Shown: positions 27,293-37,364, counted from the first letter of the stretch. The stretch is DNA of 64,000 nucleotides from Trichomonas vaginalis G3 (GCF_026262505.1 NC_067208.1:1984001-2048000); one strand, 5' to 3'. A program made the numbers and translations. Notes: generated by a model from the sequence alone, not told the origin.

Positions 27293-29798
27293 ATGGAATC
27301 GGAAAGTAAAGATGCTACTATAGATGTTGCTGATAATGATAATGGTGATACAAAATCAATGGAAGATAAATGGCCATTAGGATATTCTGATGAATCACCA
27401 TCATCATTGGCATAATTGAAAAATACGGAATGCCAAATATTAAAATTTATTGAAAAACATTCGTCGGAAAACAGTCAAAAACAATCTGAACAAGAAGAAT
27501 CATTTAATGAATTTGAGCTTGAAAATGAAAGTTGTAATAATATATTACAAAATAAAGATAGGAATCAAGCAAGAAGTTTACAATCCATTGAAAGAAATCA
27601 AAATTTGACAAATCCAGAAAGAAGTTTACAATCCATTGAAAGAAATCAAAATTTGACAAATCAAGAAAGAAGTTTACAATCCATTGAAAGAAATCAAAAT
27701 TTGACAAATCAAGAAAGAAGTTTACAATCCATTGAAAGAAATCAAAATTTGACAAATCAAGAAAGAAGTTTACAATCCATTGAAAGAAATCAAAATTTGA
27801 TAAATCTTCATGGAAATGTTCAAATTTCACCTTCTCGTTCTAAAAGAATTAATCGAACGGCAATTTTTAGGATACCTTCAAATCCTCCAACTTCTGCAAA
27901 TCAGAGTTCCGTACAAAGGATTGTTTCTAATCCTCCAATTGCTGCAAATCAGAGTTCCGTACAAAGGATTGTTTCTAATCCTCCAACTGTAGATAGTACA
28001 GTTCCATTGCCATCACTTTCAAACATTACTCATTTTACTGATAATCTTCCCATTGATGATCTACTCAATTCAAACATTCTAATTCAAAATGCATTTCAAT
28101 ATCAAAAAACTAAATCAAAAGTCCAAAAAGCTGCCATTACAGAAGATACATGCAAACAATGTGTTCCTAATTATATTATCATGAATCAAGATGAGCAAGA
28201 CAAATGTAAAATAAGAATAAAAAAACATTCTAAGAACATATCATACTTTTCAAATATCTGATTCAGATAAATTGAAATATCAAAGTGTTATATATCCAGA
28301 AGGGATCCCTATTCGCTTTCAAATATATTATTCAAAAATTGATCGATTGGAAATTGTTTATTATTGCGCCAAAAAGAAAAGATGTTCTTATTCTCAACTT
28401 GTTACATTGTTCCCAGCAAATACAGGCAAAAAAGCTGAAGTTTGTGAAATTAATCCTCCACATCGATGTCCAAAACATACAAAATCTTCAATTATTGATG
28501 GTACTAACCAAAATAAATTAGAACTTGAGAGTGAGATACAAAATTTCATTCAGGTTAATCCTATTGTTTCATTAAGTCAGGTAATAGCATTTGCAAATCA
28601 GCTTGTGTTGGAATATAACGAATCTCACGATGATATTATTGAAATATCGTCTGATGTTATCAGAAGGTTGTACCAGGAAATTAAACCAAAAATGAAAATG
28701 AACGAAGATGAGTTGATTAAAAAATTACTTGAACATTATAACAATCAAAATTTCTATATTACAAAAATTTATTCCAATATTGATGATTCTAAGTTTTACT
28801 TTTTTGGATTGCCTTTATTCATTAATCGTGCACGAACTTTAAAACATTTGTTCATAGATGGTACATTCAAAGTGGTACCAATAAATCTCTCAAATGGTCA
28901 ATTATTGAATTTCTTGGTATTTGATAATGCTACAAATTTATATCTCCCTTTTCTACATGTTTTGATGACGGGAAGAAGTGCTGATGATTATAATACTGTT
29001 TTCAATATGATGTTAACACATGAAAAGATTAAAATTGGTCTTAATCAATTTTCCATCATCACAACAGATTTTGAAGCAGCTTTGATGAACTCTATCAAAG
29101 AAAAGATCAGCAAAGAGACAGTTCTTACTGGATGCATATTTCATTACATTGCTGCGCTTGTAAAGAACTTTAAGAAGTTGTGCAATCAAGATGATCATGC
29201 ATCCAAATCTTTATTAAAATTATTATGTGGGTGCCCATTCGTTCCTAATTCAGTTTTTAAACTTATCTGTTCCAAGATACTTCAAAATTTGCCACTTATT
29301 TCCTTCGCACATGGAAATATAAATACGAAGAAATAAATAAAATGAATGTGAAGGATATGATTTTTTTCGAATAATGGCGTGGAATCATTTAACAAGGTAC
29401 TGAACTCACACATAATATATCCACATCCAACAATTTTCCATATGATATATACTTTACTTCAAGTTGATACAGTAATCGCTCATAGATATTTAACCAATCA
29501 ACGAAACCAGTATGATCATAAAAAATCGTACTATATCTCGTTAACTAAAATTAATGAAGAATTATTTACTTTTGAAAGAAATTTTAATCTCGAAATTTCA
29601 GAAATACCAAAAGAAGAAATTGACAAATACAAAAATCAATTTCATCCAGGAGATATTGATTATCGTGATATTGAAATTGAGAAATTTATGAACAGGAATG
29701 ATTCAGAGATAAATGATTCAATTAAAATAAACTTAGAAAATGATGAAGATGGAAAAATCACAGAATTTACATTAAATGAATCAGATGTATTCAATTGA
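27293..29798 (+). pseudogene. MULE transposase, interrupted
   Basis: The likely start is at 27,293 (MESESKDATIDVADND). An in-frame TAA lies at 27,413, the frame changes near 28,262, and a short garbled stretch with several stops lies at 29,334-29,378. The domains in order are: a low-complexity region with five 16-residue repeats; a FLYWCH-like zinc finger (YYCAKKKRCSYSQL, then C-x-INPPHRCPKH); the DDE core with LFIDGTFKVVP, IITTDFEAALMNS and GCIFHYIAALVK; and a NNGVESFN segment near 29,370, the usual MULE Glu region. The parts are in the normal MULE order. The enzyme would cut and rejoin the element's ends. Confidence 0.85.
27571..27810 (+). repeat. 48-bp coding tandem repeats in the MULE transposase
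   Basis: Five near-identical 48-bp units encode RSLQSIERNQNLTNQE. A second short repeat of 45 bp (about 27,885-27,990) encodes units with NPP-ANQSSVQRIVS. Both lie in the low-complexity N-terminal region. Confidence 0.9.
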
Positions 29799-31030
29799 AA
29801 TATTTTTAAATGTTATAAATATTGTGTTTATTGAACAATTGTTAAAGTGTTTTTAGAATTTAATATATGGAAAGAATAGATGGAAACATTGAATGTTAAG
29901 TTATAAATTAAATTTAATATATTGATAACAAGATATTGTCATCGTTGAGATTGATAATATAGGTAGTAATTATGAAAAAATGTAAGAGATGGATAACAAT
30001 TTTATAAGAAATTGACTTGATATTTAGAGATTCTTTTAAATCATACGACAATCATAGTTTACTATGATTCAAAATAGATTTAAATGACAAATATATTATT
30101 ATTAGATATGTAAACATGTCAGATATCTTTAATTTTAGTAAGCAAATTTAGAGATTCTTTTAAATCATACGACAATCATAGTTTACTATGATTCAAAATA
30201 GATTTAAATGACAAATATATTATTATTAGATATGTAAACATGTCAGATATCTTTAATTTTAGTAATATTTTTTAATTTTCCTATAATAACTTCATTTAAT
30301 CATCTTCAATATTCTTCTTTCTTTTTTCTATTCATTATTCATTTATTTATTCATATTTTTCTCTTGTTATCTTCTTTTGATCTTCAGATTAATCAAATCT
30401 TTTATTTTTTTCTCAGTTACTCACTTAACAATCGCCGTATATTGATATATTGTCGAAAATAACGTAAATAGCGATAAATTCTCTTTAATATCTCGCAAAG
30501 TTATGAACGTTTAGCAATTATCGAATGTAGGTAAATCTAGCTTATACATAAACATATCATTCATTTCAAATTGAACTATTCGTATGTATTCTTTTTTTGC
30601 TTGTCACACTTGAAAGATGTTCTTATTTTTGAAGTAGAAAATTTAAGTTGGTTGTTTTTCTTTGAAACTCTTGTAGATGCTAGATCTTTATAATATTTTG
30701 TTATGAACAATATTTTTTCGTCTTGATTTCAATATTTTCTCGATAAAAATTTGAAAATTTGATAATAATATGTGAGTTTTTCAAATCTTTTATAATACGT
30801 ATCTCATACATATTGTTTTAAACATACCTTTAGGCGAAAGACATGAAGAAAAGCAATGCATAGAGATTGTGTTTCCATTAACGGACAAAAATAATTGTGT
30901 GTCATAATATGCGCAGTTCTCAATTTTGCGCATATTTTGACAAAATTTTGAATACTTTTGCTCTCAATTTATAGAAAAATGTTAGAAAAAGTGTCATAAT
31001 ATGCGCAAATATGCGACAAAAAATAATCTC
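29798..31030 (-). repeat. MULE right terminal inverted repeat, about 1.23 kb
   Basis: Reverse complement of 25,987-27,219, including the mirrored 124-bp duplication at about 30,019-30,263. The inner end begins just after the transposase stop codon. Confidence 0.93.
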
Positions 31031-31039
31031 GTCTTAATG
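31031..31039. repeat. 9-bp target-site duplication, right
   Basis: GTCTTAATG directly after the right end of the MULE, identical to 25,978-25,986. Confidence 0.95.
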
Positions 31040-31184
31040 GTGTTTGTCAGATGAGCTTTCAATTGGGCAATTTGAATTTGAATTGGGCGCTTGTCTGGCA
31101 ACCTTGAAAGGACATCTGCCATTGTGTTCGGCTTCGGTGCTTGTTCGGACATCGAAAAAATGAAGTGGTTTGAGAATGGCGGTT

Positions 31185-31769
31185 TTACTTCAAAAAGCTT
31201 GTTATGACAGTTATGTCATACAACAAGTTTAAAATAATATCTTGTTCTTCTTCTGAACGTTTGTTGTCTCTTCCGATAAAAGTTTCGAACATGAGAACCA
31301 AAAAACGTTTTTTGAGATTGCGGAAGAGTTCAGGCAAACGTTCATATTCTGGATATGTTGGGAGCAGTTCAAAACATCTGAGCTGACTTTCGGACAAAAT
31401 TGGGACAATGTCAGAAAATTCATCTTTGGTCGGACTGCTTGAAGGTAAGTCCCTTACATGTAAGTAGCTCTGGTAAAGTCTTCTCATTTCTGCTAACTTC
31501 TGGAGTATAGCTTCGTAATTTAAGAGTTTTAATTTTAATTGTCTTATTCCTCTCTTGACATCTAAACGGTAAGTATCCATGAGGTCAAAAGTAGCTTTGG
31601 TAGCTTTAAGTGGAGCTATCTGTTCCTTGACCTCTGCAATTTTGGTTGCAATTGTGGTTTGAGCTCCTTCAAGTTCGCCGTCTATGTCGTTCTCAACACC
31701 TTCAACCATAGCTTGAAACTCTTCATCGGTCCATTGAGATTGGTGTGGGACGAATTTAACTTGCTTCAT
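31185..31769 (-). CDS. Coiled-coil Polinton B protein, unknown
   Basis: The product is 194 residues (MKQVKFVPHQSQWTDEEFQA). It has long charged helices with heptad-like spacing (TTIATKIAEVKEQIAPLKAT; VKRGIRQLKLKLLNYEAILQ) and a C-terminal region rich in Leu and Arg. There is no membrane segment or known domain. It is the first intact minus-strand gene past the MULE. It may be a scaffold or internal particle protein. Confidence 0.5.
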   Translation of the reverse strand: MKQVKFVPHQSQWTDEEFQAMVEGVENDIDGELEGAQTTIATKIAEVKEQIAPLKATKATFDLMDTYRLDVKRGIRQLKLKLLNYEAILQKLAEMRRLYQSYLHVRDLPSSSPTKDEFSDIVPILSESQLRCFELLPTYPEYERLPELFRNLKKRFLVLMFETFIGRDNKRSEEEQDIILNLLYDITVITSFLK

Positions 31770-31792
31770 TCAAAAAATGAAAAAAAATGTTT

Positions 31793-32062
31793 TTACTCTA
31801 AACGTGCCATGTATATGGCTATAAGAAACTTACCAGAAGGCTTCTTCTTCACATGAGTCTTTGGCAACTTGAGAGTTCTTGTTGGAGTTGGGTCTGGAAT
31901 TTCAATTCTCTCTCGAGCGCGCATTCCCCACTGTCTTTCTTGCCACCATAAACTGTGTATTGACCGAACTTGCATTTGCAGGAAGACCGGTCACTACAAG
32001 GTTCACAGTTGAAATAATTGTACTCATACCTGGTGAGTACGAGTGTGAGTAAAAACATAAAA
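31793..32062 (-). pseudogene. Small secreted-type or membrane Cys-rich Polinton B gene, broken
   Basis: A hydrophobic start (MFLLTLVLTRYEYNYF) is followed by a cysteine cluster (CEPCSDRSSCKCKFG). Further on, in the same interval, lies basic sequence (TLKLPKTHVKKKPSGK). The locus is about 270 bp and has about one break. No family was recognised. Confidence 0.4.
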
Positions 32063-32083
32063 AAGTGAGTTAAAATGAGATGT

Positions 32084-32458
32084 TTACTGAACTGGCTGAA
32101 TGTCGCCTTCACAGGTTATGTAGAACGGCTGACCAGAGAAGTGAAGGAGAGACTGAATTGCCAATTTCATATGGGGTAGGGGGTTCTCCTTGTTTGGTAT
32201 TTTTATCCAAGGACGTTTGTTTAGGAACTTAACAAGAGCTTCTCTTTTGGCGTCCTTTATGCCATCGTAGGCTGTCCCGTCTGGTATTTGAATTGGAATT
32301 CCAGTCGAAGTCTCGAGCTGAAGTGTAGACCTTCCAGAAATAGTGATGAACTTGACCTTGGGCTTCATTACCTTGCGCAAGTAGTCTTTTACGCAGTCGT
32401 TAATTTCAATTAGGTAAATTGCCTCGTCAAGTCTTTCTTGCATTCCAAGTTCTTCCAT
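32084..32458 (-). CDS. Polinton B hypothetical protein
   Basis: About 124 residues from the Met at 32,458 (MEELGMQERLDEAIYLIEIN). A start further upstream would translate the short repeats at 32.46-32.64 kb and was rejected. The body is mixed helix and strand (VKFITISGRSTLQLETSTGI; AIQSLLHFSGQPFYITCEGD). No domain was recognised. It is divergent from the Pro/Gln-rich gene at 32.64 kb. Confidence 0.5.
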   Translation of the reverse strand: MEELGMQERLDEAIYLIEINDCVKDYLRKVMKPKVKFITISGRSTLQLETSTGIPIQIPDGTAYDGIKDAKREALVKFLNKRPWIKIPNKENPLPHMKLAIQSLLHFSGQPFYITCEGDIQPVQ

Positions 32459-32640
32459 CCGACAGGAAAATATTTTCCCGACAAAGGGAAAAATTTTTCC
32501 TTCCGACAGGAAGAACTCTTCCAGTTGTCCGTCCGTAAACCATTCAAATTTTCGTAAATTGAGAACTTTTTGGTCGAACTTCAGAAAAAGTTTTTCCTTC
32601 CGACAGGAAAAATTTTTCCTTCCGACAGGACACAAACGGA
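32457..32640. repeat. Cluster of short TTCCTTCCGACAGGAA repeats between divergent genes
   Basis: The unit TTTTTCCTTCCGACAGGAAA, a small interrupted palindrome, occurs about five times, whole or partial, in 180 bp between two divergently oriented genes. The position suggests a shared control region or a small mobile repeat. Confidence 0.7.
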
Positions 32641-32990
32641 TGACTGACGTTCCTCTTCCTGAATGCCTTCCAAAGCCAGAAGAACCGAAAGCTGCAGAAC
32701 CACAACAGTCTCCTCAGCAACCTCAGTTCCAGCAAGTACCTCCGAATTACTACCAATTTCCACCTCAAGGTTACTACCCACCACAAGGCTTCCCGAACTA
32801 CCCTCCTCAGCCTATGCCTTACTTCCCCAACCCTTGGTTGTTCCAGCAAGCTCCACCCCAGCAATTCCAATTCCAATCTCAATCGAAGAGAGACCAAGAC
32901 TTCGAAGAAGGTCTGAACCGCTTACGCAAAGAGTATGCTACAGCTCCAATGGAAGACGACAGGCTTTCAGTCTCTTCCCTCAAATTATAG
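32640..32990 (+). CDS. Pro/Gln-rich Polinton B protein
   Basis: About 116 residues from the Met at 32,640 (MTDVPLPECLPKPEEPKAAE). The middle is Pro/Gln/Tyr/Phe-rich (QVPPNYYQFPPQGYYPPQGF) and probably disordered. The end is a short charged helix (RDQDFEEGLNRLRKEYATAP). The upstream 80 bases of the open frame consist of short repeats and are not counted. Such proteins occur as particle glue or virion assembly factors, but no family was assigned. Confidence 0.5.
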   Translation: MTDVPLPECLPKPEEPKAAEPQQSPQQPQFQQVPPNYYQFPPQGYYPPQGFPNYPPQPMPYFPNPWLFQQAPPQQFQFQSQSKRDQDFEEGLNRLRKEYATAPMEDDRLSVSSLKL

Positions 32991-33032
32991 ATACAAGGTG
33001 ATGTGATTTTTGCATCCCTGGGATGGACGATA

Positions 33033-34530
33033 CACCCAAAATGTCACGTTTTTGGGATAACAAAATTTTATGTGTTATTAGAGTTTTGCAAACCATATGC
33101 ACAATATCTATTCAGCCTGACTTCTTGTATATAGGAGTCTGGCTGAATAGATATTGTGCATGTGGCAATATAAGTATTTCCGAGATTACCATCGTGAGCT
33201 ATAGTACACTACTTCTCCTTGGTCCTAGCTCAGTTCCAAGGATATCAGTGTTCAAGGATTTGGCAAGGTCCTTCTGAAGTCTCTCATTCGATGAGAGATT
33301 TCGGAAGAACCTTGCCTTAAAGTATTCCAACTCTTGTTCTCTTGTTCCTGAATAGTCAGAAAAGTTATTTGACTACTTAAGGCAGAGATTATCCGAGGTC
33401 CCTCATTTGATGAGAGGCCTCGGATAATCTCTGCCTTAAAGTTGTACACTTGTAGTCAATTAGAATGTAAGTATACACGGATAGGACAGCTTTCTTCTGA
33501 AGTCTTAGATTTGATGAGAAGCCTCAGAAGAAAACTGTCCTATCTGATAATAAAAGGAGTTTCAGAAGCTCCAGAGCTCCCTTTCGTAAGGAATGGGAGC
33601 TTTGAAGCTCCTGGTTCGAAGATGTGCTTCGCATCTTTCATCAGCATAGGACATTTACCATCTGGGACTCTGTTGATGAAGACTCAGGAGCTCCAAAGCT
33701 CCCTTTCGTAAGGATTAGGAGCTTTGGAGCTCCTGGTTCGTAGAAGAGCTTCGCATCTTTCATCAGAAGAGGCCCAAATGGTAAATAGCCTCTGCTGATG
33801 AGCTTCAGGAGCTCCAAGGCTCCCTCTTGTAACGATTAGGAGCTTTGTAGCTCCTGAAGGTAAGGTAGAATTGCTCTGATCTCTAATCAGTAGATGCCAT
33901 GCCTCATTATGGACTCTACTGACAAGAGATCAAGAGCTCCAAGGACTCCCTTTTTAGCTAGTGGCATTCTCACCATTTAGTAGGATCGCTGATCCTACTA
34001 ATGAAATGATCACTTAATATACGTTTTGAATAAATTGAATTTTTTTTACAAAAATTTAGTATTTTTTATAAACATCACATATATATTATAAATACGTAAA
34101 TATATTATTTAATTCAAAAAATTCAATTCGGTTTCGGGCTGGGTATCCCAGCCCCAAGTATTCAATTTTATTCAATTTTTTAAGAATTTTTGGTTGGGAT
34201 GCCCAGACCAAAACAAACTTTATATTTTGATGTGTAGATACGTATGTGTACATCATTATTGCGTTATATAATATATTTTTAATGAAAAAAAAATCTGATT
34301 CAAAAAAAATTATCACTAATTAGTTGATAACATAAAGAAAAAATATATAAATTGTATGTTTTGAGAGTATTTATCCACATTCACTCATATGAATTTCATT
34401 AAATAGTGTCTTTTTACTCCCAAATTTATTTTGTATTATTGAAATCAAAGAAAAAAAAATTAAAAAATTTCTCGAAATTTTTTTATTTTTTAAAAAATTT
34501 TGGATTTTATATTAAAAACTGACACTGGGA
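33033..34530. mobile_element. Hairpin-rich non-autonomous element inserted in Polinton B (1,498 bp)
   Basis: It is flanked by an 8-bp direct repeat, GGACGATA, at 33,025-33,032 and 34,531-34,538. Its ends are short inverted repeats of the form CCCA-(n)-TGTCA-(n)-GTTTTT: left CACCCAAAATGTCACGTTTT, right in reverse complement TCCCAGTGTCAGTTTTT. The left 900 bases are an array of hairpins and the right 500 bases are AT-rich with no gene. The size, ends and duplication suggest a Mutator-like or hAT-like MITE. No transposase is present. Confidence 0.65.
33098..33960. repeat. Hairpin array 1
   Basis: A succession of strong inverted repeats: 33,098-33,160 (arms ATGCACAATATCTATTCAGC and its complement), 33,263-33,315, 33,377-33,440 (arms TTAAGGCAGAGATTATCCGA), and 33,478-33,545. 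A series of GGAGCTTTGGAGCTCC-like short hairpins and CATC-loop hairpins follows. Several loops share TCATTTGATGAGA. The stems differ from one another, so these are not copies of a single palindrome. Confidence 0.85.
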
Positions 34531-34538
34531 GGACGATA

Positions 34539-34835
34539 GGGCTGGGATTAGAGATACCCCGCTCACTTGGGAAAAATACGGATCTATACCTCAAATCGAC
34601 CGATTCGACTCGTACCACAGATTCGGTTCGTGACCGTGAAGACTACCTCAAGCAGTCTGAGAGACTCTTCATCCTACAACCATTTACAGTTGGAGCTCTC
34701 AAGAACATGCGCAATTACGAAGGTCAGACACCAGCTGGAGACCGCAAAACAGACGTGCTTACAAGAGCAGTCCAACTGGTCAAGACAAAGACTGAGATAG
34801 TCGACTTCATTCTTGCAGCTTGCCCATACAAGTAA
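34539..34835 (+). pseudogene. Polinton B gene remnant next to the hairpin element
   Basis: An open stretch ends with REDYLKQSERLFILQPFTVG and TAVQLVKTKTEIVDFILAA-like sequence, typical of a small helical protein. The hairpin element inserted at its upstream side, so this is the surviving part of a small plus-strand gene. No domain was recognised. Confidence 0.4.
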
Positions 34836-34863
34836 AAAAATAAATAATTACGAATTAAACTTT

Positions 34864-35064
34864 TTACTCTTTCTTTTCTGAGTTGTTTAGAGCTGGTTTC
34901 TCTTGTAGAAACCTTTCGTACTCTTCCATGGTCATGTAATTGCGAATTTGGTACGCAATTCCAGGTTCGTTGTTTTTGAACCTTATGTATGTAACGCTTC
35001 CATCCTCCTCAGGGAAGTAAGCTGCTAACATCTGACCAAGTTTTCTCGGTGACTCGGAGCTCAT
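34864..35064 (-). CDS. Small Polinton B protein, unknown
   Basis: The product is 66 residues (MSSESPRKLGQMLAAYFPEE). It has a compact alpha/beta look with Y-I-R-F-K and a Glu-rich helical end (MTMEEYERFLQEKPALN). The leader contains GTCACTTTTTA in the plus orientation, reading TAAAAAGTGAC-like upstream. No family was recognised. Confidence 0.45.
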   Translation of the reverse strand: MSSESPRKLGQMLAAYFPEEDGSVTYIRFKNNEPGIAYQIRNYMTMEEYERFLQEKPALNNSEKKE

Positions 35065-35099
35065 AAAAATGTCACTTTTTAAACGTTAAGTTTTTAGTC

Positions 35100-35288
35100 T
35101 TAATTTACCCTTTGTTTGTCAATGTAGTATTGGAGCGCAATTTCTCCAAATTCTCTGTGTCGGAGTTCTTCAGCATTTTCCAAGGTGTACCTGGAGAACT
35201 CAAAGAAGTTGTCAAGAACATACTGCCATGCTGCTCTTCTGAGTTCGTCGGTATTTTGGAAGTGTTGCACCTTCGAGTCTTCGGACAT
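35100..35288 (-). CDS. Small Polinton B protein, unknown
   Basis: The product is 62 residues (MSEDSKVQHFQNTDELRRAA), mostly helical and charged (WQYVLDNFFEFSRYTLENAE). An overlapping frame of similar length on the same strand was judged a shadow because this one has the more protein-like composition. Function unknown. Confidence 0.4.
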   Translation of the reverse strand: MSEDSKVQHFQNTDELRRAAWQYVLDNFFEFSRYTLENAEELRHREFGEIALQYYIDKQRVN

Positions 35289-35331
35289 GAAAAAATTACA
35301 CTTTTTCTATTAAACCGTTTTGGCATTTCTC

Positions 35332-35511
35332 ATGAGTGAGTATAGTTCTGCCGAACTATTGGAAGAGAAGAAGTACCCTTGCTGGCAAAAAACAAAAATA
35401 GTTGCCTTAGTTGTCATTGCAATTGTACTCGTAATTGAATTCATTGTACTTCTCTTCACGTACATAAAACTCAGCAATGGTATTTGCTTTAAGAAGCTAC
35501 CATCTTACTAA
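35332..35511 (+). CDS. Small single-span membrane protein of Polinton B
   Basis: About 59 residues from the Met at 35,332 (MSEYSSAELLEEKKYPCWQK). One strong membrane segment follows (IVALVVIAIVLVIEFIVLLF) and then a short basic tail. This resembles small membrane proteins encoded by Polintons and virophages. The upstream Met of the frame is five residues earlier; either could be used. Confidence 0.55.
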   Translation: MSEYSSAELLEEKKYPCWQKTKIVALVVIAIVLVIEFIVLLFTYIKLSNGICFKKLPSY

Positions 35512-35530
35512 GACTAAACACTTAGATTTT

Positions 35531-36400
35531 TCAAGCTTGACTTTTTACAATTTGAACTTTGTTTGCGTAGATATGAATTCTGAAAGAAGTATGAGGGTCT
35601 TGTATGACTTTGTACTTCTCCCATAGTTCATGTCTGTCAAACTTACCTGCCATGGACTCTTTCATAAGTTCCATGAAATCGTCTTCGGACAATCCGGGGA
35701 AAAGTATTATGTCAGTAAGTATTCTTTTAACATCCTTACTTAAACTCTTTGCTGTCTGTACACAAATGACAACTGAGATGTTAAAGTGTCTGAGCTTCTT
35801 AAGAATTCGACACATATCTTGTTCTCTGTTCTTTAACAAAGGATGAGATGCAAAGTCATCTAAGATAAGAAGACATCTATGAGGGTAAGTCTTCCAATCG
35901 TAAGATTGCAATTTCTTCGAAATGTATTCTATCTCTTTCTGTTTGTTTCTGAAGTGTTTCATCTCTAATATTCTCTGCATTTCCTCATTTGGGTCTTTAA
36001 ACTTCGAATTTATATACTCATTTATAGCATTATACTTCAAAACCCTTCTTTGGTACTTCTTTATCCAATCTAACAACTCAGTATCCTTTATACATACTAA
36101 CTTAGACTTCTTTATAATATCTTTGAACGAATTGACGGTTTGGTCAAATTGACCAGAAGTCGAACAAATAACAACTAACTCATAGAATGGGTTCTTCTCA
36201 TCTAGTTCTTGTTGTTGTGCAGCCATTTTAAGATAAGTGAAAGTCTTACCCGACCCAGGTGGTGCAATTAGACCTGTTATACCATTCTGAGCAAATAAGA
36301 ACTTTTCATGTATAGGCTTTATCTGAGCATTTTCTAACTTCCTCTTGTTCTTGTCTAAAACATTCTCAAATTTCTTGTCAATGTCAGCAAACTTTTTTTT
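35531..36400 (-). pseudogene. Genome-packaging ATPase of Polinton B, about one break
   Basis: A P-loop PPGSGKTF lies near 36,250, upstream of the first in-frame Met of the longest frame. The Walker B strand LLILDDFA is near 35,860, followed by LKKLRHFNISVVICVQTAKS. The arrangement and the DDFA core match the Polinton A packaging ATPase at 1.1-2.0 kb. The coding region probably reached to about 36,400 and looks whole apart from about one break near its beginning. Confidence 0.75.
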
Positions 36401-36443
36401 CTAACATATTTTTAGAAAAATTAAAATTTTTATCTTTTAGAAA

Positions 36444-36893
36444 ATGTCTAGCGATTTCGCTATCTATATTCGAGACAAACTTTTTGACAGCAAAACATCT
36501 GTCGACCATAAAATCTTACATAGTGTAAACAAGAAAGGTGAATTTGTTCTAAAGTTCTGTTTCTGGGAATATGACAAGAACCATAAAACATTACAAAGAG
36601 CAGTCTTAAAATTTGTCAATGACAGACTTGTTGACAGAGATGACGCCGATTGGAAAGATGAAGTCCAACAAAAGTTCTTAGAATGCAAAGAAGACACATG
36701 CGGTGTTCTTGAAGATGAAATAGAAAACAGAATAAATGAGCTATTAAAGGACAAAGAACTTTTACAGAAATATGGTTCTGAGAAATTTGACATAACTTCA
36801 CCAGAGAAGAAGAAGAAAGAAAAGAAAGAGAAAAAAGTAGAAGAGAAGAAAGAACCTGAACCAGTTCCAGAGAAAAAGAAATTTGACATGTAA
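36444..36893 (+). CDS. Polinton B protein with Lys/Glu-rich tail
   Basis: The product is 149 residues (MSSDFAIYIRDKLFDSKTSV). The folded part ends around residue 110 and the tail is a KKKEKKEKK-type charged helix ending EKKKFDM. It is preceded by TTTTTATCTTTTAGAAAATG, a typical element leader. A single Cys pair lies in the middle (LECKEDTCGVLE). No family was recognised. Confidence 0.5.
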   Translation: MSSDFAIYIRDKLFDSKTSVDHKILHSVNKKGEFVLKFCFWEYDKNHKTLQRAVLKFVNDRLVDRDDADWKDEVQQKFLECKEDTCGVLEDEIENRINELLKDKELLQKYGSEKFDITSPEKKKKEKKEKKVEEKKEPEPVPEKKKFDM

Positions 36894-36909
36894 AAATAAA
36901 ATTTTATTT

Positions 36910-37329
36910 TTAGAACATTTCTGGGTCAATGTCAATGTTCTCTTCCTCTTTAGGAGCAAACACTGGCTTAGACTCTAAAATCTTTTTACCCAATTTACCT
37001 TGAACTTCTACAACTTTAGACTCATAATATTCATAGTCGTCTGTCTTCTTTGGTTCATAAGGTATAACAAGTTTGTATGCTTTGCCTTCTTTAAGGTTTG
37101 AGAACCTTCTGTCAAAACTTTCTTTGACTGTTAACAAACCTTCTATGTCTAAGTCTTCAAATTTCGCACCATTTTTAGTCACAATAGCAAACTTAACTGG
37201 TTCGATGTTCCAAACTTTGCTGAATGAAGACTTTTCAAAATGGTAGAAGTAAACATTCAAATATGTGAATGGGTCTAGTTCTTCTTTAAGTCCTGACATG
37301 TACTTGTTTACCGAGATGAATTTCGTCAT
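36910..37329 (-). CDS. Candidate single-strand DNA-binding protein of Polinton B
   Basis: The product is 139 residues. A strand-rich basic body (FSKVWNIEPVKFAIVTKNGA; KAYKLVIPYEPKKTDDYEYY) is followed by an acidic end (EEENIDIDPEMF). The tail matches in kind that of the Polinton A protein at 9,424-9,897. It lies immediately downstream of the helicase in the same direction, a natural place for an SSB. The leader is TTTTTTATCCGATAGAAAAG before ATG. Confidence 0.42.
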   Translation of the reverse strand: MTKFISVNKYMSGLKEELDPFTYLNVYFYHFEKSSFSKVWNIEPVKFAIVTKNGAKFEDLDIEGLLTVKESFDRRFSNLKEGKAYKLVIPYEPKKTDDYEYYESKVVEVQGKLGKKILESKPVFAPKEEENIDIDPEMF

Positions 37330-37364
37330 CTTTTCTATCGGATAAAAAATATTTTTTTTTAAAT

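Larger units (their letters stand above)
25987..31030 (-). mobile_element. Mutator-like (MULE) DNA transposon, 5,044 bp
   Basis: The element begins GAGATTATTTTTTGTCGCAT and ends with the reverse complement. Inverted repeats of about 1,230 bp, near-identical, bracket a broken transposase gene. It is flanked by a perfect 9-bp duplication, GTCTTAATG, typical of Mutator-like elements. Insertion was into the HNH gene of Polinton B, so it is younger than that Polinton. The near-identity of the arms and the perfect duplication indicate recent movement, although its own transposase is interrupted, so it probably moved using enzyme made elsewhere. Confidence 0.95.
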
